DNA from: Streptomyces gardneri
Lineage (GTDB): Bacteria; Actinomycetota; Actinomycetes; Streptomycetales; Streptomycetaceae
Reading direction: 5' to 3'
NCBI RefSeq assembly: GCF_006539185.1
Contig: NZ_BJMN01000038.1
Location: forward strand, 1-64,000
DNA length: 64,000 nucleotides
The translations under genes were made by a program, and so were the position numbers. Positions 1 to 8,880 of this stretch are shown piece after piece. How positions within the stretch are numbered: the stretch's first letter is position 1; each line of letters starts with the position of its first letter. The notes beneath the pieces were generated by a model. The model was not told the origin of the DNA, made no database searches, and saw only the letters and a list, made by a program, of their open reading frames with translations.

Positions 1-27
1 GGGCCTGCCCTGGGTCTGCCTGAGGGG

Positions 28-126
28 TCATGGTCGGAGCCATGAGCGGGTCGCCGCGACGGTGGTTGTTCCGTGGAAGACGTAGGCCCGCTTGTCGAAC
101 CTCGTGGCCACGGCCCGGGAGTTGCC
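28..126 (-). pseudogene. C-terminal remnant of an IS5-type transposase
   Basis: Read on the minus strand, these bases encode NSRAVATRFDKRAYVFHG followed by a short tail ending SWLRP and a stop codon (TCA at 28-30 on the plus strand). The RAVATR.DKR.YVF.GT pattern is the familiar C-terminus of IS5-family (IS1031/IS427-like) DDE transposases of actinomycetes. Upstream of about position 126 the similarity stops and I see no DDE catalytic core, so only the last 30 or so residues survive. It is probably a relic of an insertion that decayed or was truncated. I judged this from remembered family consensus, not from a search. Confidence 0.7.
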
Positions 127-304
127 GGCGATCCAAAGCTGCGACGATCACATGATCCGCCGGACAGGCACCAGGGCGCAGCGTGCCGGGCGCGGGTCGA
201 ACTCCGCTCGGGAACCACGTGGCAGCGGTGAGGCGGAGACGGGTACGTTCCTGCCGGCGGCGCGCTTCGAAAATGCGTACGCGCCGCGTTTCGGGAGGGA
301 ATTG

Positions 305-1489
305 ATGCGCACACCCCTGTTCCGGCGACTGGCCTCCACGGCCGTCGCGCTGGGACTCACCTCGCTCGGCCTGCTCGGCGCCGGAGCCGCGCCCGCCCAG
401 GCCGCGGTGAGCGACTGCCCCACGGGCTACTTCTGCGCCTGGGGGGACACCAGCTCCACCGGTCCGATGTTCAAGACGCAGACGAGCAAGGCGACGCTGG
501 GCACGTGGGACAACAAGTTCCGCTTGATCATCAACCGCACGCCGGGGTTCGCCTGCACCTTCGACGAGCCCAACTTCGAGGACGGCGCGGGGCGGTACGA
601 GAACGACGGCCTCACCACCAGCATCGCCAGCCGTTCCGTCAGCTCGGTGAAGATCGTCCCCACGATCCGGGAGTGCTCGGGGCCCGCGTACCCGCACTGG
701 ATCTCGGAGACCTCGCCCACCGCCGCCGGATTCGGTGACATGAACGGCGACCGGCGGTCGGACGTCCTCGTCCGCGACCTGGTCGGACGGCTCTGGTTCC
801 TGCCGGGTGACGGCAACGGCAAGCTGGTCGGCTCCGGCGGCTGGAACGTCTTCGACGCCATGGTCCGGCACGGCGACTTCAGCCGTGACGGCCGCGAGGA
901 CGTGATCGTCCGCGAGAAGGCCACCGGCAAGCTGTGGCTCTACCCCGGTACCGGCACCGGCGCTCTCGGCGCGCGCAAGCTGATCGGCGCGGGCGGCTGG
1001 AACGCGATGAGCCGGATCGCCGCCTTCGGTGACCTGACCGGCGACGCACGCTCCGACCTGCTCGCGGTCGAGCGGGCCACCGGCAAGCTGTGGCTGTACC
1101 CGGGCACCTCCACCGGCACCCTGGGCGCGCGCAAGCTGCTCGGCAACGGCGGCTGGAACGGGATGAACGCCCTGACCGGCGTCGGCGACATGAACGGCGA
1201 CGGCCGGGCCGACCTCTACGCCCGCGAGGCGTCGACGGGCAAGCTCTGGCTCTACCCGGGCAAGCCCGGCGCGCTCGGCTCGCGCGTCCTCGTCGGCAGC
1301 GGCGGCTGGAACGGCATGACGATGCTCATCGGCAACGGCGACTGGTCGGGCGACGGCAAGGCGGACCTCATCGCGACGCAGGTCGAATCCCGGATGCTGT
1401 ACGTGTACGAGGGCACCGGCACGGGCCGCCTCGGAGCGGGCGACTGGCTGGGCGGCGGCGACTGGTGGGACCTGAACGGCGCCTTCTGA
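305..1489 (+). CDS. Secreted I36-type peptidase-inhibitor/FG-GAP repeat protein
   Basis: 394 aa. The ATG at 305 is chosen because it follows a GGGAGG box (293-298) and opens a clear Sec signal peptide (MRTPLFRRLAST..., cleavage near APAQA-AV, residue 33). Residues about 36-125 have the Cys pattern and C..GYFCAW motif of the SMPI/peptidase inhibitor I36 fold. The rest is about five repeats of 45-50 residues containing GD.(N/T)GD.R.D, KLWLYPGTGTG and GGWN, i.e. calcium-binding FG-GAP/VCBS propeller blades. It is exported, and could bind proteases or surface ligands; the inhibitor function is inferred from the fold only. It stands alone, followed at once by a strong hairpin terminator, next to an IS relic. 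The C-terminal repeats resemble those of the nuclease at 13860-15725. Confidence 0.8.
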   Translation: MRTPLFRRLASTAVALGLTSLGLLGAGAAPAQAAVSDCPTGYFCAWGDTSSTGPMFKTQTSKATLGTWDNKFRLIINRTPGFACTFDEPNFEDGAGRYENDGLTTSIASRSVSSVKIVPTIRECSGPAYPHWISETSPTAAGFGDMNGDRRSDVLVRDLVGRLWFLPGDGNGKLVGSGGWNVFDAMVRHGDFSRDGREDVIVREKATGKLWLYPGTGTGALGARKLIGAGGWNAMSRIAAFGDLTGDARSDLLAVERATGKLWLYPGTSTGTLGARKLLGNGGWNGMNALTGVGDMNGDGRADLYAREASTGKLWLYPGKPGALGSRVLVGSGGWNGMTMLIGNGDWSGDGKADLIATQVESRMLYVYEGTGTGRLGAGDWLGGGDWWDLNGAF

Positions 1490-1497
1490 GTCACAGG

Positions 1498-1529
1498 TGA
1501 GGGCCTCCACCTTCGGGTGGAGGCCCTCA
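1498..1529 (+). terminator. Hairpin terminator after the I36/FG-GAP gene
   Basis: Perfect 14-bp stem (1498-1511 with 1516-1529) closed by a TTCG tetraloop, starting 9 bases after the stop codon. There is no U-tract, as usual for Streptomyces intrinsic terminators. Confidence 0.85.
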
Positions 1530-1585
1530 GCCGTGTCCGGCGCGGTCAGCGGGGTCGGTGGCAGGACGGGGGTGTGCCTCAGGCG

Positions 1586-1725
1586 GACATCCCCTAGGGG
1601 GATCTCCCCCATACGGGCCAGGGGTCGTTCGTCCCGGCGGAGGACGAGAAGCACGGCTCCCGCTTCTTAACTTGAACTTACAAAGCCAGACCGACCCACC
1701 CGCACACACTCCCTAGGAGAAGACC
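1586..1725 (+). promoter_or_regulatory. Leader of the first ABC operon, with a CCCCTAGGGG palindrome
   Basis: The gap before the ABC operon contains the palindrome CCCCTAGGGG (1591-1600), flanked on the right by a GATCTCCCCC box. Further on there is an AT-rich patch CTTAACTTGAACTTAC (about 1666-1681) that could hold a -10 element. The ribosome-binding site AGGAGA lies at 1715-1720, six bases before the GTG start. A regulator binding the palindrome is plausible but unproven. Confidence 0.35.
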
Positions 1726-2514
1726 GTGACTTCGGCTGTGACCATCCCCAGGCACGGGGGTACGGGAGAGAGCACGGCCGTCGCCGCGCGGGCGCGTCAG
1801 GTCGTCAAGGCGTACGGCACCGGGGAGACCCGGGTCGTCGCGCTGGACTCCGTCGACGTGGACATCGCCCGCGGCCGCTTCACCGCGATCATGGGCCCCT
1901 CCGGCTCCGGCAAGTCGACCCTGATGCACTGCCTCGCCGGGCTCGACACCGTCACCAGCGGCGAGATCTTCCTCGACGACACAGAGATCACCGGGCTCAA
2001 GGACAAGAAGCTCACGCAGCTGCGCCGCGACCGGATCGGCTTCATCTTCCAGGCGTTCAACCTGCTGCCGACCCTGAACGCCATCGAGAACATCACGCTC
2101 CCGATGGACATCGCGGGGCGCAAGCCGGACGCCGAGTGGCTGCGCCGGGTCGTCGACACCGTCGGGCTCTCCGACCGCCTCAAGCACCGGCCGAACCAGC
2201 TCTCCGGCGGTCAGCAGCAGCGCGTCGCCGTGGCCCGCGCGCTCGCCGCCCGGCCCGAGATCATCTTCGGCGACGAGCCGACCGGAAACCTCGACTCCCG
2301 GGCCGGCGCGGAGGTCCTCGGCTTCCTGCGGCAGTCCGTCGACGAGCTGGGGCAGACGATCGTCATGGTCACCCACGACCCGGTCGCCGCCTCCTATGCC
2401 GACCGGGTGCTCTACCTCGCCGACGGACGCATCGTGGACGTGATGGAGCGGCCCACCGCCGACGCCGTCCTCGACCGCATGAAGGACTTCGACGCGCGCG
2501 GGCGGACGTCATGA
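1726..2514 (+). CDS. MacB/LolD-type ABC transporter ATPase
   Basis: 262 aa, GTG start with AGGAGA upstream. All ABC motifs are present: Walker A GPSGSGKST (57-65), Q-loop in FIFQAFNLLP (about 107-116), signature LSGGQQQR (159-166), Walker B IIFGDEPT (179-186), and H-loop His217. The FIFQAFNLLP and DEPTGNLD strings are typical of the MacB/LolD/FtsE class, which drives mechanotransmission through a four-TM permease and does not form a classical pore. The stop overlaps the permease ATG by four bases (ATGA), so the two are translationally coupled. Substrate unknown; in Gram-positives such pairs often handle lipids, peptides or antibiotic resistance. It is paralogous to the ATPase at 47096-47866. 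Confidence 0.93.
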   Translation: MTSAVTIPRHGGTGESTAVAARARQVVKAYGTGETRVVALDSVDVDIARGRFTAIMGPSGSGKSTLMHCLAGLDTVTSGEIFLDDTEITGLKDKKLTQLRRDRIGFIFQAFNLLPTLNAIENITLPMDIAGRKPDAEWLRRVVDTVGLSDRLKHRPNQLSGGQQQRVAVARALAARPEIIFGDEPTGNLDSRAGAEVLGFLRQSVDELGQTIVMVTHDPVAASYADRVLYLADGRIVDVMERPTADAVLDRMKDFDARGRTS

Positions 2515-5084
2515 CCGTCCTCAAGACCTCGCTGCGCAACTTCCTCGCGCACAAGGGACGCATGGCGCTCTCCGCCGTCGCCGTCCTCCTCTCCGTCGCC
2601 TTCGTCTCCGGCACCCTCGTGTTCACCGACACCATGAACACGACCTTCGACAAGCTCTTCGCGTCGACCGCCTCCGACGTCAGCGTCAGCCCGAAGGGCG
2701 CGGCGGCGGACGACGAGTCCCCGCAGACCGGCCGTCCCGAGTCCCTCCCCGCCTCGCTCGTCGAGCAGGTCGGGAAGACGGAGGGTGTCCAGGCCGCGCA
2801 CGGCGCGATCGCCTCCACCAGCGTCACCGTCGTCAACGCCGAGAACAAGAACGTCGGGCCCACCAGCGGCGCCCCGACCATCGCCCTCAACTGGAGTTCC
2901 AACGAGCTCCGTTCGGTGGAGCTCGTCGACGGCCACGAGCCGCGCGGCCCCACCGACGTGGTCGTCGACGGCGCCACCGCCGAGAAGCACGGCCTGAAGA
3001 TCGGCGACGAGCTGCGGACCATCGCCGTCGACGGCGACTTCACCGCGAAGATCTCCGGCATCGTCGACTTCAAGGTCACCAACCCCGGCGCCACCCTCGT
3101 CTACTTCGACACCGCCACCGCGCAGCGCGAACTCCTCGGCAAGGAAGGCCTGTTCACGCAGGTCCAGGTCGACGCGAAGCCCGGCGTCAGCGACGACGCC
3201 CTCAAGGCGGACATCGCCGCAGCCATCGGCGACGGCTACAAGCTCCAGACGGCCGCCGAGGCCGCCGACGCGGGCCGCGAGGACGTCGCCGGATTCCTCG
3301 ACGTCATGAAGTACGCGATGCTCGGCTTCGCCGGGATCGCCTTCCTCGTCGGCATCTTCCTCATCGTCAACACCTTCTCCATGCTGGTCGCCCAGCGCAC
3401 CCGCGAGATCGGCCTCATGCGGGCCATCGGCTCCAGCCGCAAGCAGGTCAACCGCTCCGTCCTCGTCGAGGCGCTGCTCCTCGGCATCGTCGGCTCGGTC
3501 GCCGGTGTCGCGGCGGGCGTCGGCCTCGCCGTCGGCCTCATGAAGCTCATGTCCTCGATGGGCATGGAGCTCTCCACCCGCGACCTCACCGTCGCCTGGA
3601 CGACCCCCGCCGTCGGCCTCGCCCTCGGCATCGTCGTCACCGTCCTCGCCGCCTACATCCCGGCCCGCCGGGCCGGCAAGGTCTCCCCGATGGCCGCCCT
3701 CCGCGACGCCGGCACCCCCGCCGACGGCAAGGCCGGACGCGTCCGGGCCGGCCTCGGCCTCGCCCTCACCGCCGCCGGCGCCGCCGCCCTGTGGGTCGCG
3801 ACCCGCGCCGACGAGGCCGGTCCCGGCTCGCTCTGGCTCGGCCTCGGCGTCGTCCTCTCCCTCCTCGGCTTCATCGTCATCGGCCCGCTCCTCGCGGGCG
3901 GCGTGGTCCGCGCCCTCGGCGTCGTCGTCCTGCGGGTCTTCGGCCCGGTCGGCCGCATGGCCGAGCGCAACGCCCTGCGCAACCCCCGCCGCACCGGCGC
4001 CACCGGCGCCGCCCTGATGATCGGCCTCGCCCTCGTCGCCTGCCTGTCGGTCGTCGGCTCCTCGATGGTCGCCTCGGCCACCGAAGAGCTCGACCGCTCC
4101 GTCGGCGCCGACTTCATCGTCCAGTCCGGCACCGGCCAGCCGATCGTGCCGCAGGCGCAGGCCGCCCTGGAGAAGGTCCCCGGCCTCGACCACGTCAGCG
4201 AGTACAAGTGGGTCGACGCCAAGGTCACCGACCCGCGCGGCCGGACGGACACGGCCGACCTGGCCGCCACCGACCCGTCGTACATGAAGGACGTGCGCCG
4301 GGAGACGACCTCCGGCACGCTCGCCGACGCCTACGGCACGGACGCGATGTCCGTCGGCAGCGAGTACGCCACCGAGCACGGAGTGAAGGTCGGCGACGCG
4401 CTGACCATCGCCTTCAAGGGCGGCGAGACGGCGAAGCTCAAGGTCGTGGCGATCACCGAGGACGCCGGCGGCATCGACTCGGGCGTGATGTACACCGGCA
4501 TCCCCACCCTCACCCGGTACGTCCCCGCCGACCGGACGCCGAACAGCCTGATCCTTCTCGCCGGCGCGAAGGAAGGCCAGGAGACCCAGGCCTACGAGGC
4601 GATCAAGAAGGCCCTCGCGCCCTACCCCCAGTACAAGGCCAGCAACCAGGCCGACTACAAGGAGGCCCTCAAGGACCAGGTCGGCCAGCTCCTCAACATC
4701 GTGTACGGGCTCCTCGCCCTGGCGATCGTCGTCGCGATCCTCGGAGTCGTGAACACCCTGGCCCTCTCGGTGGTCGAGCGGACCCGCGAGATCGGCCTCA
4801 TGCGAGCCATCGGCCTCTCCCGCCGCCAGCTGCGCCGCATGATCCGCCTGGAGTCCGTGGTCATCGCCCTCTTCGGCGCCCTTCTCGGCCTCGGCCTGGG
4901 CATGGGCTGGGGCACGGCCGCCCAGAAGCTGCTGGCCCTGGAGGGCCTCGGCGTCCTGGAGATCCCCTGGCCGACGATCCTCACCGTCTTCGTCGGCTCG
5001 GCCTTCGTGGGCCTCTTCGCGGCCCTCGTCCCGGCCTTCCGGGCGGGCCGGATGAACGTCCTGAACGCGATCGCCAGCGAGTAG
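2511..5084 (+). CDS. FtsX/MacB-type ABC transporter permease
   Basis: 857 aa, ATG overlapping the ATPase stop. The architecture is the duplicated FtsX form: an N-terminal TM (about 17-37), a large extracytoplasmic MacB-PCD-like domain, three TMs near 265-400, a TM pair in the middle (about 430-480), a second N-terminal-like TM start (MAERNALRNPRRTGATGAAL), a second extracellular domain, and three C-terminal TMs. The two REIGLMRAIG strings, one in each half after a TM, are the hallmark FtsX coupling helix. It forms a membrane complex with the upstream ATPase. The same arrangement and many identical strings occur in the permease at 44311-46842, so the pairs arose by duplication. A strong hairpin follows. 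Confidence 0.92.
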   Translation: MTVLKTSLRNFLAHKGRMALSAVAVLLSVAFVSGTLVFTDTMNTTFDKLFASTASDVSVSPKGAAADDESPQTGRPESLPASLVEQVGKTEGVQAAHGAIASTSVTVVNAENKNVGPTSGAPTIALNWSSNELRSVELVDGHEPRGPTDVVVDGATAEKHGLKIGDELRTIAVDGDFTAKISGIVDFKVTNPGATLVYFDTATAQRELLGKEGLFTQVQVDAKPGVSDDALKADIAAAIGDGYKLQTAAEAADAGREDVAGFLDVMKYAMLGFAGIAFLVGIFLIVNTFSMLVAQRTREIGLMRAIGSSRKQVNRSVLVEALLLGIVGSVAGVAAGVGLAVGLMKLMSSMGMELSTRDLTVAWTTPAVGLALGIVVTVLAAYIPARRAGKVSPMAALRDAGTPADGKAGRVRAGLGLALTAAGAAALWVATRADEAGPGSLWLGLGVVLSLLGFIVIGPLLAGGVVRALGVVVLRVFGPVGRMAERNALRNPRRTGATGAALMIGLALVACLSVVGSSMVASATEELDRSVGADFIVQSGTGQPIVPQAQAALEKVPGLDHVSEYKWVDAKVTDPRGRTDTADLAATDPSYMKDVRRETTSGTLADAYGTDAMSVGSEYATEHGVKVGDALTIAFKGGETAKLKVVAITEDAGGIDSGVMYTGIPTLTRYVPADRTPNSLILLAGAKEGQETQAYEAIKKALAPYPQYKASNQADYKEALKDQVGQLLNIVYGLLALAIVVAILGVVNTLALSVVERTREIGLMRAIGLSRRQLRRMIRLESVVIALFGALLGLGLGMGWGTAAQKLLALEGLGVLEIPWPTILTVFVGSAFVGLFAALVPAFRAGRMNVLNAIASE

Positions 5085-5108
5085 CGGTCGCGGGACGGCA
5101 ACGGGGGA

Positions 5109-5155
5109 GTGCGGCCCCGGCGGACCCCCGAAAGGGGTGTCCGCCGGGGCCGCAC
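5109..5155 (+). terminator. Terminator of the first ABC operon
   Basis: 16-bp perfect stem (5109-5124 with 5140-5155) plus additional inner C/G pairs around a GAAA-containing loop, 25 bases after the permease stop. Confidence 0.85.
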
Positions 5156-5299
5156 CGCGTCGCCGCCCGGTGTTTCGGAAGCGACTGTCGTTACCCCGTC
5201 GTACGCTGGACACCCCGGCCCGTACGACGTGTCGGGCTGTTCGCGTTGCCCGCCCCGCGCCACCGCGCCCCGTACTCCGAACCCGGGATGGAAAGCTCC

Positions 5300-8200
5300 A
5301 TGAGCCTGCACGGCCTGCTCGACGTAGTCGTCAAGGACGCGGCCCTCGCCGAAGCGGTGAAGGCCGCCGCCGACGGGAACCGCCCGCACGTGGACCTGGT
5401 CGGGCCCGCCGCCGCGCGGCCGTTCGCCGTCGCCGCGCTCGCCCGGGACTCGGGGCGCCCCGTCCTCGCCGTCACCGCGACCGGCCGGGAGGCCGAGGAC
5501 CTGGCGGCGGCGCTGCGCTCGCTCCTCGACCCGGACACGGTCGCCGAGTACCCCTCCTGGGAGACCCTGCCGCACGAGCGGCTCTCGCCCCGCTCCGACA
5601 CCGTCGGCCGCCGCCTCGCCGTGCTGCGCCGCCTCGCGCACCCCCGCGAGGACGACCCGGCCGCCGGCCCCGTCAGCGTCGTCGTCGCACCCATCCGCTC
5701 CGTGCTCCAGCCGCAGGTCAAGGGCCTCGGCGACCTGGAGCCGGTGGCGCTGCGCAGTGGCCAGACGGCGGACCTGAACGAGATCGTCGAGGGCCTGGCG
5801 GCCGCCGCGTACTCCCGGGTCGAGCTCGTCGAGAAGCGCGGCGAGTTCGCCGTGCGCGGCGGCATCCTGGACGTCTTCCCGCCCACCGAGGAGCACCCGC
5901 TCCGCATCGAGTTCTGGGGCGACGACGTCGAGGAGATCCGCTACTTCAAGGTCGCGGACCAGCGCTCCCTCGAAGTCGCCGAGCACGGACTGTGGGCGCC
6001 GCCCTGCCGCGAGCTGCTCCTGACGGACGAGGTGCGCTCACGCGCCCGTGCGCTGGCCGAGGCCCACCCCGAGCTGGGCGAACTCCTCGACAAGATCGCC
6101 GAGGGCATCGCCGTCGAGGGCATGGAGTCCCTGGCCCCCGTCCTCGTCGACGACATGGAGCTGCTGCTCGACGTACTGCCGAAGGGCGCCATGGCCGTCG
6201 TCTGCGACCCGGAGCGGGTCCGGACCCGGGCGTCGGACCTGGTGGCGACCTCGCAGGAGTTCCTCCAGGCCTCCTGGGCGGCGACCGCCGGCGGCGGCGA
6301 GGCCCCGATCGACGTCGGCGCGGCCTCCCTGTGGGGGATCGCGGACGTCCGCGACCGGGCGCGCGAGCTGGACATCGCCTGGTGGTCGGTATCGCCGTTC
6401 GCGGCGGACGAGGTCCTGACGGGGGACACCCTCACCCTCGGCATGCGCGCCCCCGAGTCGTACCGCGGCGACACCGCCCGCGCGCTCGCCGACACCAAGG
6501 GCTGGCTGGCCGACGGCTGGCGCACGGTGTACGTGACGGAGGCCCACGGCCCCGCGACCCGTACGGTCGAGGTCCTCGGCGGCGAGGGCATCGCCGCCCG
6601 CCTCGACGCGGACCTGGCGGAGATCTCCCCGTCCGTCGTGCACGTGGCGACCGGCTCCATCGACTACGGCTTCGTCGACACCGCGCTCAAGCTCGCCGTC
6701 CTCACCGAGACCGACCTGTCCGGCCAGAAGGCGGCCGGCAAGGACGGCCAGCGGATGCCGGCCAAGCGCCGCAAGACCATCGACCCGCTGACCCTGGAGG
6801 TCGGCGACTACATCGTCCACGAGCAGCACGGCGTCGGCCGGTACGTGGAGATGGTCCAGCGGACCGTCCAGGGCGCGACCCGCGAGTACCTCCTCGTCGA
6901 GTACGCCCCCGCCAAGCGCGGCCAGCCCGGCGACCGGCTGTACATCCCCACCGACCAGCTGGAGCAGGTCACCAAGTACGTCGGCGGCGAGGCGCCCACC
7001 CTGCACCGGCTCGGCGGCGCGGACTGGACGAAGACGAAGGCGCGCGCGAAGAAGGCCGTCAAGGAGATCGCCGCCGACCTGATCAAGCTGTACTCGGCCC
7101 GGATGGCGGCCCCCGGCCACGCCTTCGGCCAGGACACCCCGTGGCAGCGCGAGCTGGAGGACGCCTTCCCGTACGCGGAGACCCCCGACCAGCTCTCCAC
7201 GATCGCCGAGGTCAAGGAGGACATGGAGAAGACCGTCCCCATGGACCGTCTGATCTGCGGCGACGTCGGCTACGGCAAGACGGAGATCGCGGTGCGCGCC
7301 GCCTTCAAGGCCGTCCAGGACGGCAAGCAGGTCGCCGTCCTCGTCCCGACGACGCTGCTCGTGCAGCAGCACTTCGGCACGTTCAGCGAGCGGTACTCGC
7401 AGTTCCCGGTGAAGGTCCGGGCGCTCTCCCGCTTCCAGACCGACACCGAGTCGAAGGCCACCCTGGAAGGGCTCCACGAGGGCTCGGTCGACGTCGTCAT
7501 CGGCACCCACCGCCTCTTCTCGTCGGAGACGAAGTTCAAGGACCTCGGCCTGGTCATCGTCGACGAGGAGCAGCGCTTCGGCGTCGAGCACAAGGAGCAG
7601 CTGAAGAAGCTCCGCGCCAACGTCGACGTGCTGACGATGTCCGCCACCCCGATCCCGCGCACCCTGGAGATGGCGGTCACCGGCATCCGCGAGATGTCGA
7701 CGATCACCACCCCGCCCGAGGAGCGCCACCCGGTCCTCACCTTCGTCGGCCCGTACGAGGAGAAGCAGATCGGCGCGGCCATCCGCCGTGAACTCCTGCG
7801 CGAGGGACAGGTCTTCTACATCCACAACCGCGTCGACTCGATCGACCGGGCGGCGGCGCGGCTGCGCGAGATCGTGCCGGAGGCGCGGATCGCCACGGCC
7901 CACGGCCAGATGTCGGAATCGGCCCTGGAGCAGGTGGTCGTCGACTTCTGGGAGAAGAAGTTCGACGTGCTCGTCTCGACGACGATCGTCGAGTCCGGCA
8001 TCGACATCTCCAACGCCAACACCCTCATCGTGGAGCGCGGCGACAACTTCGGCCTCTCGCAGCTCCACCAGCTGCGCGGCCGCGTCGGCCGTGGCCGCGA
8101 GCGCGGCTACGCCTACTTCCTGTACCCGCCGGAGAAGCCCCTGACGGAGACCGCGCACGAGCGGCTCGCGACGATCGCCCAGCACACCGAGATGGGCGCC

Positions 8201-8830
8201 GGCATGTACGTGGCCATGAAGGACCTGGAGATCCGCGGCGCGGGCAACCTCCTCGGCGGCGAACAGTCCGGCCACATCGCGGGCGTCGGCTTCGACCTGT
8301 ACGTCCGCATGGTCGGCGAGGCGGTCGCGGACTACCGGGCGCAGATGGAGGGCGGCGCGGAGGAGGAGGTGCCGCTGGAGGTCAAGATCGAGCTCCCGGT
8401 CGACGCCCACATGCCGCACGACTACGCGCCGGGCGAGCGGCTCCGCCTCCAGGCCTACCGCTCGATCGCCTCCGCGAACTCGGAGGAGGACATCAGGGCC
8501 GTACGCGAGGAACTCACCGACCGCTACGGCAAGCTGCCGGAGCCGGTGGAGAACCTGCTCCTGGTGGCGGGCCTGCGGATGCTGGCGCGGGCGTGCGGGG
8601 TCGGCGAGATCGTCCTCCAGGGCCCGAACATCCGCTTCGCGCCGGTGGAGTTGAGGGAGTCGCAGGAACTGCGGCTGAAGCGGCTGTACCCGCGGACGGT
8701 CATCAAGCCGGCGGTCCACCAGATCCTGGTGCCGCGGCCGACGAGCGGGAAGATCGGGGGGAAGCCGGTGGTGGGGCGCGAACTGCTGGCTTGGACTGGG
8801 GAGTTCCTCACGACGATCCTCGGCTCGTGA
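5300..8830 (+). CDS. mfd: Transcription-repair coupling factor Mfd
   Basis: 1176 aa, the normal length for Mfd. It removes stalled RNA polymerase from DNA lesions and recruits UvrA. Domain order visible: UvrB-homology region (1-330, including WETLPHERLSP), RNA polymerase interaction domain (about 490-570, starting DYIVHEQHGVGRY), a RecG-like translocase with Walker A GDVGYGKT (654-661) and DEEQ box (755-758), a TMSATPIPRTL motif III, the QLRGRVGRG helicase motif VI, and the C-terminal TRCF domain. The ATG at 5300 is preferred over the one at 5288 because a GGAAAG box precedes it. mfd is a core gene and anchors the synteny of the region: in mycobacteria it is next to mazG, whereas here 21 kb of other genes intervene. 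Confidence 0.97.
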   Translation: MSLHGLLDVVVKDAALAEAVKAAADGNRPHVDLVGPAAARPFAVAALARDSGRPVLAVTATGREAEDLAAALRSLLDPDTVAEYPSWETLPHERLSPRSDTVGRRLAVLRRLAHPREDDPAAGPVSVVVAPIRSVLQPQVKGLGDLEPVALRSGQTADLNEIVEGLAAAAYSRVELVEKRGEFAVRGGILDVFPPTEEHPLRIEFWGDDVEEIRYFKVADQRSLEVAEHGLWAPPCRELLLTDEVRSRARALAEAHPELGELLDKIAEGIAVEGMESLAPVLVDDMELLLDVLPKGAMAVVCDPERVRTRASDLVATSQEFLQASWAATAGGGEAPIDVGAASLWGIADVRDRARELDIAWWSVSPFAADEVLTGDTLTLGMRAPESYRGDTARALADTKGWLADGWRTVYVTEAHGPATRTVEVLGGEGIAARLDADLAEISPSVVHVATGSIDYGFVDTALKLAVLTETDLSGQKAAGKDGQRMPAKRRKTIDPLTLEVGDYIVHEQHGVGRYVEMVQRTVQGATREYLLVEYAPAKRGQPGDRLYIPTDQLEQVTKYVGGEAPTLHRLGGADWTKTKARAKKAVKEIAADLIKLYSARMAAPGHAFGQDTPWQRELEDAFPYAETPDQLSTIAEVKEDMEKTVPMDRLICGDVGYGKTEIAVRAAFKAVQDGKQVAVLVPTTLLVQQHFGTFSERYSQFPVKVRALSRFQTDTESKATLEGLHEGSVDVVIGTHRLFSSETKFKDLGLVIVDEEQRFGVEHKEQLKKLRANVDVLTMSATPIPRTLEMAVTGIREMSTITTPPEERHPVLTFVGPYEEKQIGAAIRRELLREGQVFYIHNRVDSIDRAAARLREIVPEARIATAHGQMSESALEQVVVDFWEKKFDVLVSTTIVESGIDISNANTLIVERGDNFGLSQLHQLRGRVGRGRERGYAYFLYPPEKPLTETAHERLATIAQHTEMGAGMYVAMKDLEIRGAGNLLGGEQSGHIAGVGFDLYVRMVGEAVADYRAQMEGGAEEEVPLEVKIELPVDAHMPHDYAPGERLRLQAYRSIASANSEEDIRAVREELTDRYGKLPEPVENLLLVAGLRMLARACGVGEIVLQGPNIRFAPVELRESQELRLKRLYPRTVIKPAVHQILVPRPTSGKIGGKPVVGRELLAWTGEFLTTILGS

Positions 8831-8841
8831 CGCTTTGACCG

Positions 8842-8880
8842 TCCCCCGTCCGGCAGGATGTCCCCATGCCGGACGGGGGA
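8842..8880 (+). promoter_or_regulatory. 14-bp perfect hairpin spanning the NACHT gene start
   Basis: The stem 8842-8855 pairs perfectly with 8867-8880. The 11-base loop carries the GGA of the putative Shine-Dalgarno sequence and the A of the ATG at 8866. It begins 11 bases after the mfd stop. Two readings are possible: it is the mfd terminator (then the NACHT protein would start at the ATG at 8893, which has GGGGGAG in front), or it is a structure that controls initiation of the NACHT gene. CAGGAT at 8854-8859 also sits 6 nt before the ATG at 8866, which would fit a leaderless promoter. Confidence 0.6.

Noticed and set aside
2412..5213. 933-codon open frame on the minus strand
   Set aside because: It is the antisense of the first ABC permease; it consists of Ala/Gly/Asp/Glu/Val-rich shadow sequence with no domain pattern.
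5137..7791. 884-codon Arg/Pro/Ala-rich plus-strand frame
   Set aside because: Shifted-frame shadow of mfd; the composition is typical of out-of-frame GC-rich DNA.
6038..8719. 893-codon minus-strand frame
   Set aside because: Antisense of mfd; low-complexity composition and no RBS or start context.
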